64,000 nt of DNA, from positions 1,297,501-1,361,500 of the forward strand of contig NZ_CP039695.1 of NCBI RefSeq assembly GCF_005145025.1. The letters run 5' to 3'. The DNA is from Novosphingobium sp. EMRT-2. Its GTDB lineage: Bacteria > Pseudomonadota > Alphaproteobacteria > Sphingomonadales > Sphingomonadaceae. A program made the position numbers and the translations under genes. The notes under the pieces were generated by a model, which had not been told where the DNA came from, ran no database searches, and saw only the letters and a list, made by a program, of their open reading frames with translations. Below are positions 26,785-34,855 of this stretch, in pieces (position 1 is the first letter of the stretch; each line of letters opens with the position of its first letter).

Positions 26785-26998
26785 CACCACCTCCCGCGCG
26801 CGCTTGAAGCGCGCTCCCGAAATGGCGCAATTGCGACGTTTGTGGTGGCTGCGCTGAACGAGCGCGCTCTGCGCGCGCACCAAAAGCCGCAGAAATCCTT
26901 GCTGCACGCGTGCGTGGGGTGTGTATCCCTTTTCCGGGCCCGATGCATCGCATCGTGGCCCTTCACAGGTTCCGGTGAATAGTCCTGGCTGTGCTCCA

Positions 26999-27520
26999 TT
27001 AGATATCCCCCAGGTCCCGAGGTACTCGCGCGAATGCGCGGATCTGACGCTCGGCTTCAGCATCGGCGGCAGCGCGGTCGGGGAACGGCTTTTCGGGAAG
27101 CGCGGGGACGAATGTGAGGTCCTTGTCCTGCATCCATTTGCGCACCGACCGATCGACCACAGCACGCAGTGTCTCGCGCAGATCGAAAGCATCTTCAGGG
27201 GACAATCGGGCCCATTGGAGATGGTGGAGAATGAACCCGCCGAGCGGGTATGTTTTGTCGCCGATCGCGACCAGGGGACCTTCAAATTGGGCCGAGAATT
27301 CCTCGCCCTTGAAGCGATCGATCATGGGTCGTTCGAAGTAGAGCCAGTCGGCGATGAAGTTGCGGTAACAGCTGCCATCGAGGCCCGGGCGACTGAGCCG
27401 CCTGACGTAATCGTCGATCATCAGTTCTGTCAGAGACTTGTATCGGTCATTGACCGGGACACGAACGAGCGCCCAGCCTTCCGCGCGCAAGGCGGCTTCC
27501 AACATGGAGAAAATGGACAT
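26999..27520 (-). CDS. Hypothetical island protein (173 aa)
   Basis: Start chosen at MSIFSMLEAALRAEGWALVR (27520); the frame is open to 27598. Segments YKSLTELMIDDYVRRLSRPG, YPLGGFILHHLQWARLSPED and a basic/acidic C-terminal helix are visible. It sits between alpA and the traI remnant, so it is probably ICE housekeeping. No family is recognised. Confidence 0.65.
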   Translation of the reverse strand: MSIFSMLEAALRAEGWALVRVPVNDRYKSLTELMIDDYVRRLSRPGLDGSCYRNFIADWLYFERPMIDRFKGEEFSAQFEGPLVAIGDKTYPLGGFILHHLQWARLSPEDAFDLRETLRAVVDRSVRKWMQDKDLTFVPALPEKPFPDRAAADAEAERQIRAFARVPRDLGDI

Positions 27521-27564
27521 TTTGGGAATGCTTTCTGCGGGCCACTGCCCGCCAATCGAGGGGG

Positions 27565-27756
27565 TCAGTAGCGGCGCAGCGGAAGGGCGTTGATCCATTC
27601 CGAGATGTCGGCGGCGCGCCAGCGAATGCGGCCCCCACCGATGTCGACGGGGTGGGGAAAGCCCCCTTTTCGCATCTTCCTCCAGATGGTGGAGCGACTG
27701 CGAATGCCGGTGAGGCGCAGCACCTCCTGGCAGGTGATCAGTTCGGTATTGGACAT
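27565..27756 (-). CDS. AlpA-family excisionase/regulator
   Basis: A 63-aa winged-helix MerR-like protein starting MSNTELITCQEVLRLTGIRS with AGAGGA upstream. It contains STIWRKMRKGGFPHPVDIGG and RIRWRAADISEWINAL, the AlpA signature. AlpA proteins regulate integrase expression or act as excisionases in P4-like islands. Likely the directionality factor for island 1, though it is far from integrase 1. Confidence 0.88.
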   Translation of the reverse strand: MSNTELITCQEVLRLTGIRSRSTIWRKMRKGGFPHPVDIGGGRIRWRAADISEWINALPLRRY

Positions 27757-28244
27757 GACAGATTCCTCTTGGTTCAAGGTTCTGTCACTGGCGCCGTCGT
27801 CCCCTTCCGGAGTGACCGGTTGACCGTCGCAGGGCGCGCCGCACGACGGTCCTGTATTCAACCCGACACCCCTGCCTGAGCTTCAGTGACCATCAGAAGC
27901 TATGTGCGACGCCTGGCTGTTGGAAAGAACAAAACAGGATCAAATACCGTTCCACATCCTGCGAGGACGCGAGTGGACGCACCGGGACGCATTGCGGCCA
28001 GCAAGAATTGTGTGAACGACAAGCTCACGCTCGATTATGGCGGTGATCGACGGCAACCGCAGCGCATTGTGTCGGTGTTTGTTGCCGGAATCTGCGCGAC
28101 TCGGTTGCGCCCATCTATCGTCACGAGCGGAGGCTTCGCCGAGCGCCTCGTTGGCGACGGAAACCTCATGGGCTGCGGACCCTAGCGCGGACGAAAGTCG
28201 GGTATTCTGCCCCCATGGCATGTCGCAACTGGCCAAGCCTACGG
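27757..28244. other. Intergenic region without a supported gene
   Basis: About 490 bp between alpA and the end of the AbiEii gene. Short frames in it lack ribosome sites and recognisable domains. It probably contains the alpA promoter; nothing else is seen. Confidence 0.5.
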
Positions 28245-29162
28245 TTACGCAAGCAGCACATTCTCCAAGGCAGCGATCAGCTCATTTCGCTTCCCGTCAG
28301 GAAGTCGGTCGAGGTTCTGTCGCTTCCAGAGAACGGCAGGCAGTTTGTCGGCTCCAGGTATGCCGAGAAGGTCCCAATCGGGCGTGCCTTTCTTGAAGCC
28401 GACAATGAAATGCCGATGAGCTTCGGGCATTTCAGCGACCATCGCAGTGATCAGCGCCTCGCGAGCGGCTTCAAGTTCGGCAAGTTCAACCGGCTCGATG
28501 GTCATACCGACAAACCCCCGCGCATATTCCTCTGTCAGTGGTTTGCGTGCGGGGGCGAGGATCTCTGCCATCGGCCGATTATGGCTGATGAGATAGACTA
28601 GGAATGCCCGGCGCAGCTCGTCCCCTATCCCCTCATGGGCGAGAAGGTCGCGCACATCAAACAGGTCGCGCGGATGCTGGCGATCAAGAGCTGCGACGAT
28701 CTTGCCGGCATAGAGGTCGGCAAAGGAGACAACCGGTATTTCGGCAAAGCCGAACTCCTCTTCGACCCTCGGTACCACAGGCGTGATGACAGGTTCGTAG
28801 ACTGTGCCGCGCAAGACCGGCGTGATCTCAATCTTGATCTGCACATCCCCGGAACGGACGATCAGCTTGGTAACGATGTCGTCGCCAGCAGAGCGAGACG
28901 GATGGATCTTCGCGCCTGGAATGCCGCCGCCAATCTGCTCTGCAATTCGCAGCATCGCGGCATCTATGGCCTTGAGCGATGTGGCGCGGTCCTCGACCGG
29001 CAGATAGGTCAGATCAATATCGACAGACAGGCGGGGCATGTCGCGCACAAACAGATTGATCGCAGTTCCGCCTTTCAGGGCAAATGCCTGCTCCCTGGCG
29101 ACAAAAGGGATGGTGCGGATCAGGAGCGCGACTTGCTGCCGGTAGGTATCGAGGAAAGCCAT
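28245..29162 (-). CDS. AbiEii-type nucleotidyltransferase toxin (type IV TA), copy 1
   Basis: A 305-aa DNA polymerase beta-like nucleotidyltransferase: FALKGGTAINLFVRDMPRLS followed by SVDIDLTYLP (the GG...DxD active site), then KIEITPVLRGTVYEP and FADLYAGKIVAALDRQHPRD. This is the AbiEii/AbiGii toxin fold, which can act by modifying tRNA. It lies 4 bp after the AbiEi gene in the same direction, the usual antitoxin-toxin order. In phage defence it acts by abortive infection. Confidence 0.9.
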   Translation of the reverse strand: MAFLDTYRQQVALLIRTIPFVAREQAFALKGGTAINLFVRDMPRLSVDIDLTYLPVEDRATSLKAIDAAMLRIAEQIGGGIPGAKIHPSRSAGDDIVTKLIVRSGDVQIKIEITPVLRGTVYEPVITPVVPRVEEEFGFAEIPVVSFADLYAGKIVAALDRQHPRDLFDVRDLLAHEGIGDELRRAFLVYLISHNRPMAEILAPARKPLTEEYARGFVGMTIEPVELAELEAAREALITAMVAEMPEAHRHFIVGFKKGTPDWDLLGIPGADKLPAVLWKRQNLDRLPDGKRNELIAALENVLLA

Positions 29163-29166
29163 GCTC

Positions 29167-29955
29167 TCATTGGCCTCCCAGGTCAGACGGGACGGTTATC
29201 TGGTAGGTGGGATCGAGCTTGCCGCCTTTCACGAGAACGCGCTTGCCCGCCCCTAGATCGACCCGCTCCATGTCGAGCCGCGATCGCCAGGCATGGCGGT
29301 GCCGGTCAGCAAAGAAGAAGAAAAGCCGCTTCACCTTCACGCTTGCGCAGGCCTCGAGCAGGGTCTGCAATCGACGCGGACTGAGGTCAGTCATGCCCTC
29401 CATCAACATATCGACCTGATGGAAGCTTTCGCGGTGCGGGAGCTCGTCGAGAAGTTCGAGCAGCGCACGCTCCTTGCTGGAATATCGTATTGGGAGGCTC
29501 ATGCCGGCAGCACTGTACATCACAGGTTGCGGCGCTGGTGGGGCATCAGCATCGCTCGGAAACAGGCGCAGGCTGTTGTGCCACTGGAAGTCTATATCGA
29601 GGGGCAGATCGGCCAGCCAGGTCGGGGCGCGTGTCGGTCCATAAAGGTGGACCTCGCGCATCCGCGCGGAGAGATAATGCGCATAGCCAAGCTCCTCGAG
29701 CGCAGTGCGCCCGCCTACCGTGAGCGGCAGATCCATGAGGTATTGAAGCGATATGACGACCTGTTCCCAGGTCAGCGGGGATTGGGATCGGCGATAGACG
29801 CGGCGCGCTGGGCTATGGAGCCATCCTGCACGCACATATTGGCTGCGCAGTGCAGAAGAATAGCCTTGGTCCTCTAACCAGGCAGCATCCACTAGCAGCC
29901 CATCGGGGAGCTTTTGCTGCAGCTGGTTTAGTTTTCCCTCAAAACGCGTAGCCAT
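29167..29955 (-). CDS. AbiEi-type antitoxin/autoregulator, copy 1
   Basis: A 262-aa protein with an N-terminal winged-helix region (LPDGLLVDAAWLEDQGYSSA, RAGWLHSPARRVYRRSQSPL) and the AbiEi core (VGGRTALEELGYAHYLS, SSKERALLELLDELPH, LSPRRLQTLLEACASVKVKR). AAGGCTAAGC precedes the ATG. AbiEi antitoxins neutralise the toxin and repress their own promoter; inverted repeats lie just upstream. Confidence 0.9.
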   Translation of the reverse strand: MATRFEGKLNQLQQKLPDGLLVDAAWLEDQGYSSALRSQYVRAGWLHSPARRVYRRSQSPLTWEQVVISLQYLMDLPLTVGGRTALEELGYAHYLSARMREVHLYGPTRAPTWLADLPLDIDFQWHNSLRLFPSDADAPPAPQPVMYSAAGMSLPIRYSSKERALLELLDELPHRESFHQVDMLMEGMTDLSPRRLQTLLEACASVKVKRLFFFFADRHRHAWRSRLDMERVDLGAGKRVLVKGGKLDPTYQITVPSDLGGQ

Positions 29956-29995
29956 GCTTAGCCTTATGGCACATTCTCAAACCAACGTCGAGTTT

Positions 29996-30027
29996 AAGTT
30001 TAGTCGATTTCGCTAAGCTAAACTTAG
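29996..30027. promoter_or_regulatory. Candidate AbiEi operator
   Basis: AAGTTTAG (29996-30003) and CTAAACTT (30018-30025) are perfect inverted repeats 41 bp upstream of the AbiEi start. They overlap another pair, CTAAG/CTTAG (30013-30027). AbiEi proteins are known to bind inverted repeats in their promoters; binding here is inferred. Confidence 0.5.
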
Positions 30028-30120
30028 CATTTTTTCTCATTGTTAAACCAGAGGCATCGGCGTCATGGTTCTCGATGCCCCACAGATTGGGGTGCGCGCC
30101 GAAAACTCGGCAACCTCGAG

Positions 30121-30741
30121 TCAGATCAATTGACCCTGTCGCTCAGACACCTTGCTCCGACGTCTCTGCCGACGCTTGAAGCTCCACGGTGGCTCGGGAT
30201 TGTCCATCGCCCAAAGGCCTCGCCGATCACGCCGGGCATCGTCTTGCGCTGCAAAATACTCCGTCTCGCGGTCAAACGTATATTGCTCGGCCACCCAGGC
30301 CCAGCCGTTCACAATCATCTCGAGCTCGATGTTGCGCGTGACGGGACGCGCTCGCTTGACCGATCCGCCGCCCCGCTTGCCCTCGTGATAATAGTCAACC
30401 GTCCCGACATCCATCTGCTCCGTCAGGAATGCCATGCACAGCACCCGCTTGTACGAATCGATGGGCATGTAGCCAGTGGACTCCTTGCCGACCGGGTCGA
30501 GTCGCAGCTCCTTGTCCGCGATGAGACCGGCCAGAAAGTCCTTGGCTTCCTGACCGAATGGTTGCGCCATTTCGGGCGCATCGATGAACGCAAAGCGGAA
30601 CGGAACGCGCTCAACCCAAGCCTGGCGGTAGGGATGCCAGACGCTTGCCAGAAAGCCATCGCCGTCGAAGACTTTCCGGACGGTCGCCTTGAAAACGTCG
30701 TCGGGACCTGCAAGGCCCGGATCATCGGGTACGATGATCAT
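30121..30741 (-). CDS. Thermonuclease (SNase-like) family protein
   Basis: A 206-aa protein from ATG at 30741 (MIIVPDDPGLAGPDDVFKAT), with GAGG upstream. The SNase core is visible: VRKVFDGDGFLASV, VPFRFAFIDAPEMAQPFGQE (Arg-Asp-Pro-Glu-like site), SYKRVLCMAFL and NIELEMIVNGWAWV followed by the Arg-rich ending. It lacks a signal peptide, so it is probably intracellular. Its start overlaps the end of the upstream gene by 20 bp. Confidence 0.85.
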   Translation of the reverse strand: MIIVPDDPGLAGPDDVFKATVRKVFDGDGFLASVWHPYRQAWVERVPFRFAFIDAPEMAQPFGQEAKDFLAGLIADKELRLDPVGKESTGYMPIDSYKRVLCMAFLTEQMDVGTVDYYHEGKRGGGSVKRARPVTRNIELEMIVNGWAWVAEQYTFDRETEYFAAQDDARRDRRGLWAMDNPEPPWSFKRRQRRRSKVSERQGQLI

Positions 30742-31867
30742 GCTGACCCACCTCGACGAATGCGGTGTCGTTTCTTCTCTTGATCGAGTGTGCGGACTTT
30801 GGACGCAAAGGCGATTGACCGGTCCCAGGCCAACGCCGGAGCCAAGCAAAGCGCTGAGGATCATGGTGGAGAAGGAATTCGCGGATGCGATGCTGCTCAT
30901 CAATGGGGGCGCGCATCAGCAGTCCGCGCCAATCATTGTCGATCGTTTGGCGCGAAGCGCCAAGGCTCTCGGCCTTGGCATACCATTCGCGCCCTGCCTG
31001 GAGGTCACCAAGCTCGATGTGGACTGCGCCCAACAATGTGCAGGGCCTGTAGTCGCTCGGGGTCAATCGATGCGCGTCGTTTGCCAATGCCTTCGCGTCG
31101 TCGAGGCGGCGCAGGTCACGCATTGCTCCGCCGCGCGTTGTTGCAAGGGCCGAATGTAGTTTGGGATTTGGACCGATCTGCGCCCGCGCTGCTGCGGTCA
31201 GGCTCAAGGCTTGCTCGGGTTCATCTGCCTTGCGCCAATGCGCGCTCGCGTTCACGGCATCCCAGGGATTACCGCTGGTTTCCCATGCTTTTGTGAAGGC
31301 TTCGGCTTCCAATGCATGGAAGACTTTCTGCAGCGATTCTGTCCAGCAGTCATCGGCCTCAGTCTTCAGCCATGCGACGTCCTCGGCCTTGAGGCGCTGC
31401 CGATTGGCGACTTGCCTGAGAAGCGCCATCACGCGCGGATAGTCCTCGCTTTCGACATATCCTATGCCGAAGCGCTGCCGCAGCTCCCTTGCTTCCCGCT
31501 TCCGGCGCAGCACGGGATCATTCGCCATGGCGGCAAAGGTCTCCCTGACCGCGGCGGCTTTTGCCTCTTCGCATGCCGCCCGTTCTGCCGCATCCTTCAC
31601 GGCCTTGGCCGAAGCTTCCTCAATGCGCGCTGCCTGCTCCTGCTCGGCCTGGGGGCGAAACTCTCCTTGAGTGATCTTGCCATCGGACAAGGCGCAGAGG
31701 GCGTGAAGACCCGACGCGACGAGAAACTGTCGCTGCAACGCGGTCACTTGCTCGCCAGAATCGATCTTCAACAAGATCCCGTTCAAGCGAGCTCCCAATT
31801 GGGACGCGCCGGGCAGGTCCTCCAGAAGATAGCGTTTCGCCAAATCGCCGCGCAGAGATTGTGTCAT
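30722..31867 (-). CDS. TPR-like island protein (381 aa)
   Basis: MTQSLRGDLAKRYLLEDLPG at the start, then a charged coiled coil (about 70-150) and a C-terminal helical repeat region (SAHWRKADEPEQALSLTAAA, RDLRRLDDAKALANDAHRLT, TLLGAVHIELGDLQAGREWY) that reads as TPR-like hairpins. It overlaps the thermonuclease gene and is likely co-transcribed with it. Function unknown; such nuclease-TPR pairs occur on conjugative islands. Confidence 0.7.
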   Translation of the reverse strand: MTQSLRGDLAKRYLLEDLPGASQLGARLNGILLKIDSGEQVTALQRQFLVASGLHALCALSDGKITQGEFRPQAEQEQAARIEEASAKAVKDAAERAACEEAKAAAVRETFAAMANDPVLRRKREARELRQRFGIGYVESEDYPRVMALLRQVANRQRLKAEDVAWLKTEADDCWTESLQKVFHALEAEAFTKAWETSGNPWDAVNASAHWRKADEPEQALSLTAAARAQIGPNPKLHSALATTRGGAMRDLRRLDDAKALANDAHRLTPSDYRPCTLLGAVHIELGDLQAGREWYAKAESLGASRQTIDNDWRGLLMRAPIDEQHRIREFLLHHDPQRFAWLRRWPGTGQSPLRPKSAHSIKRRNDTAFVEVGQHDHRTR

Positions 31868-32050
31868 GGCCCTTCGCTACGTCTGGGGTTATGCGCACTA
31901 ATGGTATCTACAACTCAGATATCGCGCAGCTTTCTATGTGCCACACCGACCTTTTGGATCTCTTAACATCTCCGGGTTGTGTCGTTGCCGGAGCGGGACG
32001 CTGCTGCGGCACACGGAAAGAGCTGGAAGCCAAAGCTAAATTGATTGGCC

Positions 32051-32296
32051 TTAGAAGACATCCTTGATCGAGGGGCCACGCTCTCGCGGCCCGATCTTGA
32101 TATCGAGATCGAGGCTCGCGATCACGCGGAGCAGCGTGCCGAGCTTTACTCCGACGCTGCCGTTCTCGATGGCTGATATGGTTTTCTGCTGTGTACCGGA
32201 AATGTCGGCCAGCTCTGACTGGGTCATCCCCTGCCGCACACGCGCACTCTGGATGATTGCACCTAGCTGCCTCGGCAATCTTACAAGCTGATCCAT
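32051..32296 (-). CDS. XRE-family HTH regulator (HipB-like), no partner visible
   Basis: An 81-aa protein starting MDQLVRLPRQLGAIIQSARV, preceded by CGGAGG. The HTH is VRQGMTQSELADISGTQQKTISAIENG, here seen in the order helix-turn-helix typical of XRE, followed by VGVKLGTLLRVIASLDLDIK. HipB-like antitoxins usually precede hipA, but the next 180 bp downstream hold no toxin gene. It is either an orphan antitoxin or an island regulator next to att. Confidence 0.8.
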   Translation of the reverse strand: MDQLVRLPRQLGAIIQSARVRQGMTQSELADISGTQQKTISAIENGSVGVKLGTLLRVIASLDLDIKIGPRERGPSIKDVF

Positions 32297-32317
32297 CACT
32301 GCCTCCGTTGGCCCTTC

Positions 32318-32335
32318 TATACCCTCTAAGGTATA
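32318..32335. promoter_or_regulatory. Operator palindrome upstream of the XRE gene
   Basis: TATACC-CTCTAA-GGTATA is a perfect 6-bp inverted repeat 22 bp upstream of the ATG. A second TATACC occurs at 32345-32350. This is the layout of an autoregulatory HipB/XRE operator. Confidence 0.55.
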
Positions 32336-32675
32336 AACCCGCAATATACCCTGTGGGGGATCAACCTGCCGCTTTCGAGAGCTCTCCGACCGGGGGAGCA
32401 TGGTCAGCAGTTCATGGCCGTAGGTGCCATGTCATGGCGCGATCGAATTGTGGGGACCCAAAGCCGGTACGTATTGCAACAAACAGTCACAAATAAATCG
32501 AACCAAAAAACTTGCATTGGAACGATACACCGTGCTACATGATGAATGTGCCTGAAACAGCGCTTAGAGACCCAAATCTTGTAAGCAATTCAAACTTGGG
32601 GGCATGGCAAGTGGCATTTCAATCTTCGAAATGTGTAGATAGTAATTTTATCAAATACTTACTTTTTACTTGTTT
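32336..32675. other. Right end of island 1, no gene
   Basis: About 340 bp between the XRE operator and the att copy. It contains TTGGGGGCATG (32596-32606), the inverse of the repeat beside integrase 1, and AT-rich sequence just before the att core. No coding region is supported. Confidence 0.5.
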
Positions 32676-32693
32676 GTCCTCTTCTGGGCACCA
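32676..32693. repeat. Attachment core 2 (island 1 / island 2 junction)
   Basis: Exact copy of the last 18 bp of tRNA-Leu including CCA (GTCCTCTTCTGGGCACCA). It is followed 158 bp later by integrase 2, reading away from it just as integrase 1 does from the tRNA. Confidence 0.9.
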
Positions 32694-32700
32694 TTTTTCT

Positions 32701-32728
32701 TTCCGGACGCATCCGCAAGCGTCCGGAA
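32701..32728. repeat. Inverted repeat just inside att core 2
   Basis: TTCCGGACGC and GCGTCCGGAA are perfect 10-bp arms around an 8-nt spacer, 8 bp after the att core. The other att copies are followed by related CGTCCAG repeats (about 37692 and 43624), so these may be integrase or excisionase binding sites. Confidence 0.45.
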
Positions 32729-32808
32729 AAATCCAAGAAATCAAAGGCTTTTCACGGATCTGGCGTCCGCCGGCATCCGGCTGAAATCGTTGCAATTGAC
32801 GGTATCCG

Positions 32809-32831
32809 ACGGTATTTTTGACGGTATCGAA
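32809..32831. repeat. 23-bp repeat, left end of island 2
   Basis: A 23-bp sequence starting ACGGTATTTTTGACGG recurs identically at 37581-37603. It contains GACGGTAT units repeated with a 12-bp period. One copy lies 20 bp before integrase 2 and the other 55 bp before att core 3: candidate arm-type sites. Confidence 0.5.
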
Positions 32832-32851
32832 ACCGGCAAAAAGGTGGCTTC

Positions 32852-34096
32852 ATGCTTACCGATCTGGCAGTCCGAAAGGCAGTCGCGCGCGACAAGCCCT
32901 ACAAGCTCTCCGACGGCGGAGGCCTGTACCTGCTGGTCACCAAGGCCGGTCAGCGGTGCTGGCGGGTCGACTATCGCTTTGGAGAAAAGCGAGCGACAGC
33001 CGCGCTGGGGGTCTATCCGACCGTCACCCTCGCCGAGGCCCGCGCCAAACGGCTGGAAATCAAGAAACAGATCGCAGAGGGCATCAATCCTGCCGCCAAG
33101 CGCAAGATCGACAAGATCACCGGCCCGCTTGCCAATGTGAACAGCTTCAAGGCCGTTGCGGAAGAATGGCTCGACAAGGCCCGACGCGAGGGCCGTGCCG
33201 ATGTGACCGTGGGCAAGCTGACTTGGCTGCTCGAATTCGCCTACCCCATCATCGGAGACCGCAAGGTCGGCGAGATCAAGGCGCCCGAACTGCTCGCCGT
33301 CCTGCGCGCTGTCGAAAAGCGCGGCCATTACGAAACCGCACGAAGGCTGCGCAGCACCTGCGGGCAGGTATTCCGCTATGCCATCGCCACCGGCCGCGCC
33401 GACCGGGACGTTTCGGCAGACCTGCGCGGCGCACTGATCGTGCCCAAGGTGACGCACCGCGCCGCGATCACCACGCCGAAGGAAGCGGGCGATCTGCTGC
33501 GCGCGATCGATGCCTATTCAGGCTATCCGGTCACTCACGCAGCGCTGCGGCTGGCTCCCTATGTCTTCGTGCGCCCTGGCGAACTGCGACAGGCCGAATG
33601 GAGCGAGTTAGACTTCACCCGCAACATCTGGACGATCGCCGCTGACAAGACGAAGATGCGCATCGCGCACCGCGTGCCGCTCAGCCGTCAGGTCCTTGCC
33701 ATACTGGAAGAGCTGCGCGAGATCAGCGGCAATCGCCGCTACCTGTTCCCTGCCCAAGGCAAGCGCGACAGGCCCATGTGTGAAAACACGATCAACCTCG
33801 CGCTCCGGCGGATGGGTTTCGACGGCACCACGATGACCGCGCACGGCTTCCGCGCCATGGCCAGCACGCTGCTGAACGAACAGGGGCGCTGGAATCCCGA
33901 CGCAATCGAGCGCCAACTTGGCCATGCCGAGACCGATGACGTCCGTCGCGCCTACGCGCGCGGCGAGCACTGGGATGAGCGGATCAGGATGATGCAGAGC
34001 TGGGCGGATTACCTCGACCAGCTCAGGTCCGGTGCAAAGGTGCTGCAAGGCAGCTTCCGCAAGCCATCGGGCGCTGCAAGCGCGTTGCCGGGTTGA
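32852..34096 (+). CDS. Tyrosine site-specific integrase 2
   Basis: A 414-aa integrase starting MLTDLAVRKAVARDKPYKLS with a DUF4102 N-terminal domain (GGLYLLVTKAGQRCWRVDYR). The catalytic residues lie in YVFVRPGELRQAEW (Arg), HGFRAMASTLLNEQG (His-x-x-Arg) and LGHAETDDVRRAYARGEHWD (His, Tyr). It resembles integrase 1 in layout and spacing from its att core but is clearly divergent in sequence, so island 2 is a separate element. Confidence 0.93.
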   Translation: MLTDLAVRKAVARDKPYKLSDGGGLYLLVTKAGQRCWRVDYRFGEKRATAALGVYPTVTLAEARAKRLEIKKQIAEGINPAAKRKIDKITGPLANVNSFKAVAEEWLDKARREGRADVTVGKLTWLLEFAYPIIGDRKVGEIKAPELLAVLRAVEKRGHYETARRLRSTCGQVFRYAIATGRADRDVSADLRGALIVPKVTHRAAITTPKEAGDLLRAIDAYSGYPVTHAALRLAPYVFVRPGELRQAEWSELDFTRNIWTIAADKTKMRIAHRVPLSRQVLAILEELREISGNRRYLFPAQGKRDRPMCENTINLALRRMGFDGTTMTAHGFRAMASTLLNEQGRWNPDAIERQLGHAETDDVRRAYARGEHWDERIRMMQSWADYLDQLRSGAKVLQGSFRKPSGAASALPG

Positions 34097-34132
34097 TCCT
34101 GCTGCATTGCTCAGGATCTGTCACCAATCTGT

Positions 34133-34450
34133 TCAGCCGGCGATTTCCGCATCAAGGTAGGCCTCGACGCGCCGCATACCTGCGAGGCCATCTGCCAGCA
34201 TGAGATCCAGCGCGCTGGCTCCAGCAAAGGCCTCGTTGGGAGCACCTATCCACCGCGCGGCCCTATCGCTGTCAGCGAACATGCATCGCAATGCGCGATG
34301 AATGCCGAGTAGCGCTGCGGCCCGCCCTTCGCCGTTGAGAAGCCGTTCGGCTGCTTCATGTTGAACGCCCCAGCGCGCGACCAATGCAGCGGCGGCCCGC
34401 GTCATGGCCAGTATTTCGTTATCGTCGTATTGAGCGCTGGCGATCGACAT
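34133..34450 (-). CDS. Antitoxin Xre/MbcA/ParS toxin-binding domain (DUF2384) protein, partner missing
   Basis: A 105-aa protein from ATG at 34450 (a GTG at 34462 is possible). LLGIHRALRCMFADSDRAAR and WIGAPNEAFAGASALDLMLA followed by GMRRVEAYLDA are the DUF2384 signature. The usual partner is a RES-domain toxin downstream, but downstream lies the end of integrase 2. It is convergent with the integrase and divergent from hipB, sharing the operator region. Confidence 0.82.
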   Translation of the reverse strand: MSIASAQYDDNEILAMTRAAAALVARWGVQHEAAERLLNGEGRAAALLGIHRALRCMFADSDRAARWIGAPNEAFAGASALDLMLADGLAGMRRVEAYLDAEIAG

Positions 34451-34515
34451 GGACAGATCCACTGACTTCGACGCGCCCTCGATAGCACGGAACGTCCGGC
34501 CAGGTCACCAACGAA

Positions 34516-34631
34516 CTTACCGATCGGTAAGAATTTCCGGTTGAGCCTCAACAGTAAGGGGCTTCCTTCCCGATCGGGAAGAAATGCTCTTGAAACTCTA
34601 CAGCACATATGAGAACTTCCCGCTCGGTAAG
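34516..34631. promoter_or_regulatory. Three operator palindromes at 50-bp spacing upstream of hipBA
   Basis: CTTACCGATCGGTAAG (34516-34531) and CTTCCCGATCGGGAAG (34566-34581) are perfect 16-bp palindromes; CTTCCCGCTCGGTAAG (34616-34631) is a near-perfect third. Start-to-start distance is exactly 50 bp both times. The last ends 6 bp before the hipB ATG. Cooperative HipB binding and looping or bending is inferred; HipB operators in E. coli are also multiple palindromes. Confidence 0.75.
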
Positions 34632-34637
34632 ACTGAC

Positions 34638-34853
34638 ATGATCGACAACGCAACCCAATTCGGCGCAGCCGTCGCCTCCGCCCGAAAGTCCCTTGGCCTT
34701 ACCCAGCGGGAGCTGGCGCTCGCCATCAACAGCGGTGAGCGCTTCATCGTCGATCTGGAAGCAGGAAAGCCCACTGCGCAACTCGGCAAGGCACTCGCCG
34801 CCGCCAAGGCTGTCGGCTTGCGGCTCACCGCAACCGGCATTTCGCAGGCCTGA
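34638..34853 (+). CDS. hipB: HipB-like antitoxin
   Basis: A 71-aa XRE-family protein starting MIDNATQFGAAVASARKSLG, with an HTH in LTQRELALAINSGERFIVDL and the dimerisation tail GKALAAAKAVGLRLTATGIS. It binds and restrains HipA and should repress the operon through the palindromes just upstream. HipA begins 3 bp downstream. Confidence 0.9.
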   Translation: MIDNATQFGAAVASARKSLGLTQRELALAINSGERFIVDLEAGKPTAQLGKALAAAKAVGLRLTATGISQA

Positions 34854-34855
34854 CG

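Larger units (their letters stand above)
9170..32693. mobile_element. Integrative island 1 (degraded ICE with defence genes)
   Basis: About 23.5 kb bounded by exact 18-bp att copies, with an integrase at the tRNA-proximal end. It carries AlpA, a TraI remnant and DUF3768, which are ICE hallmarks, together with a retron, an HNH nuclease, a type I restriction subunit and an AbiE pair. Loss of the relaxase domain and absence of any type IV secretion genes mean it is no longer self-transmissible. Excision may remain possible because integrase and att sites are intact. Confidence 0.85.
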
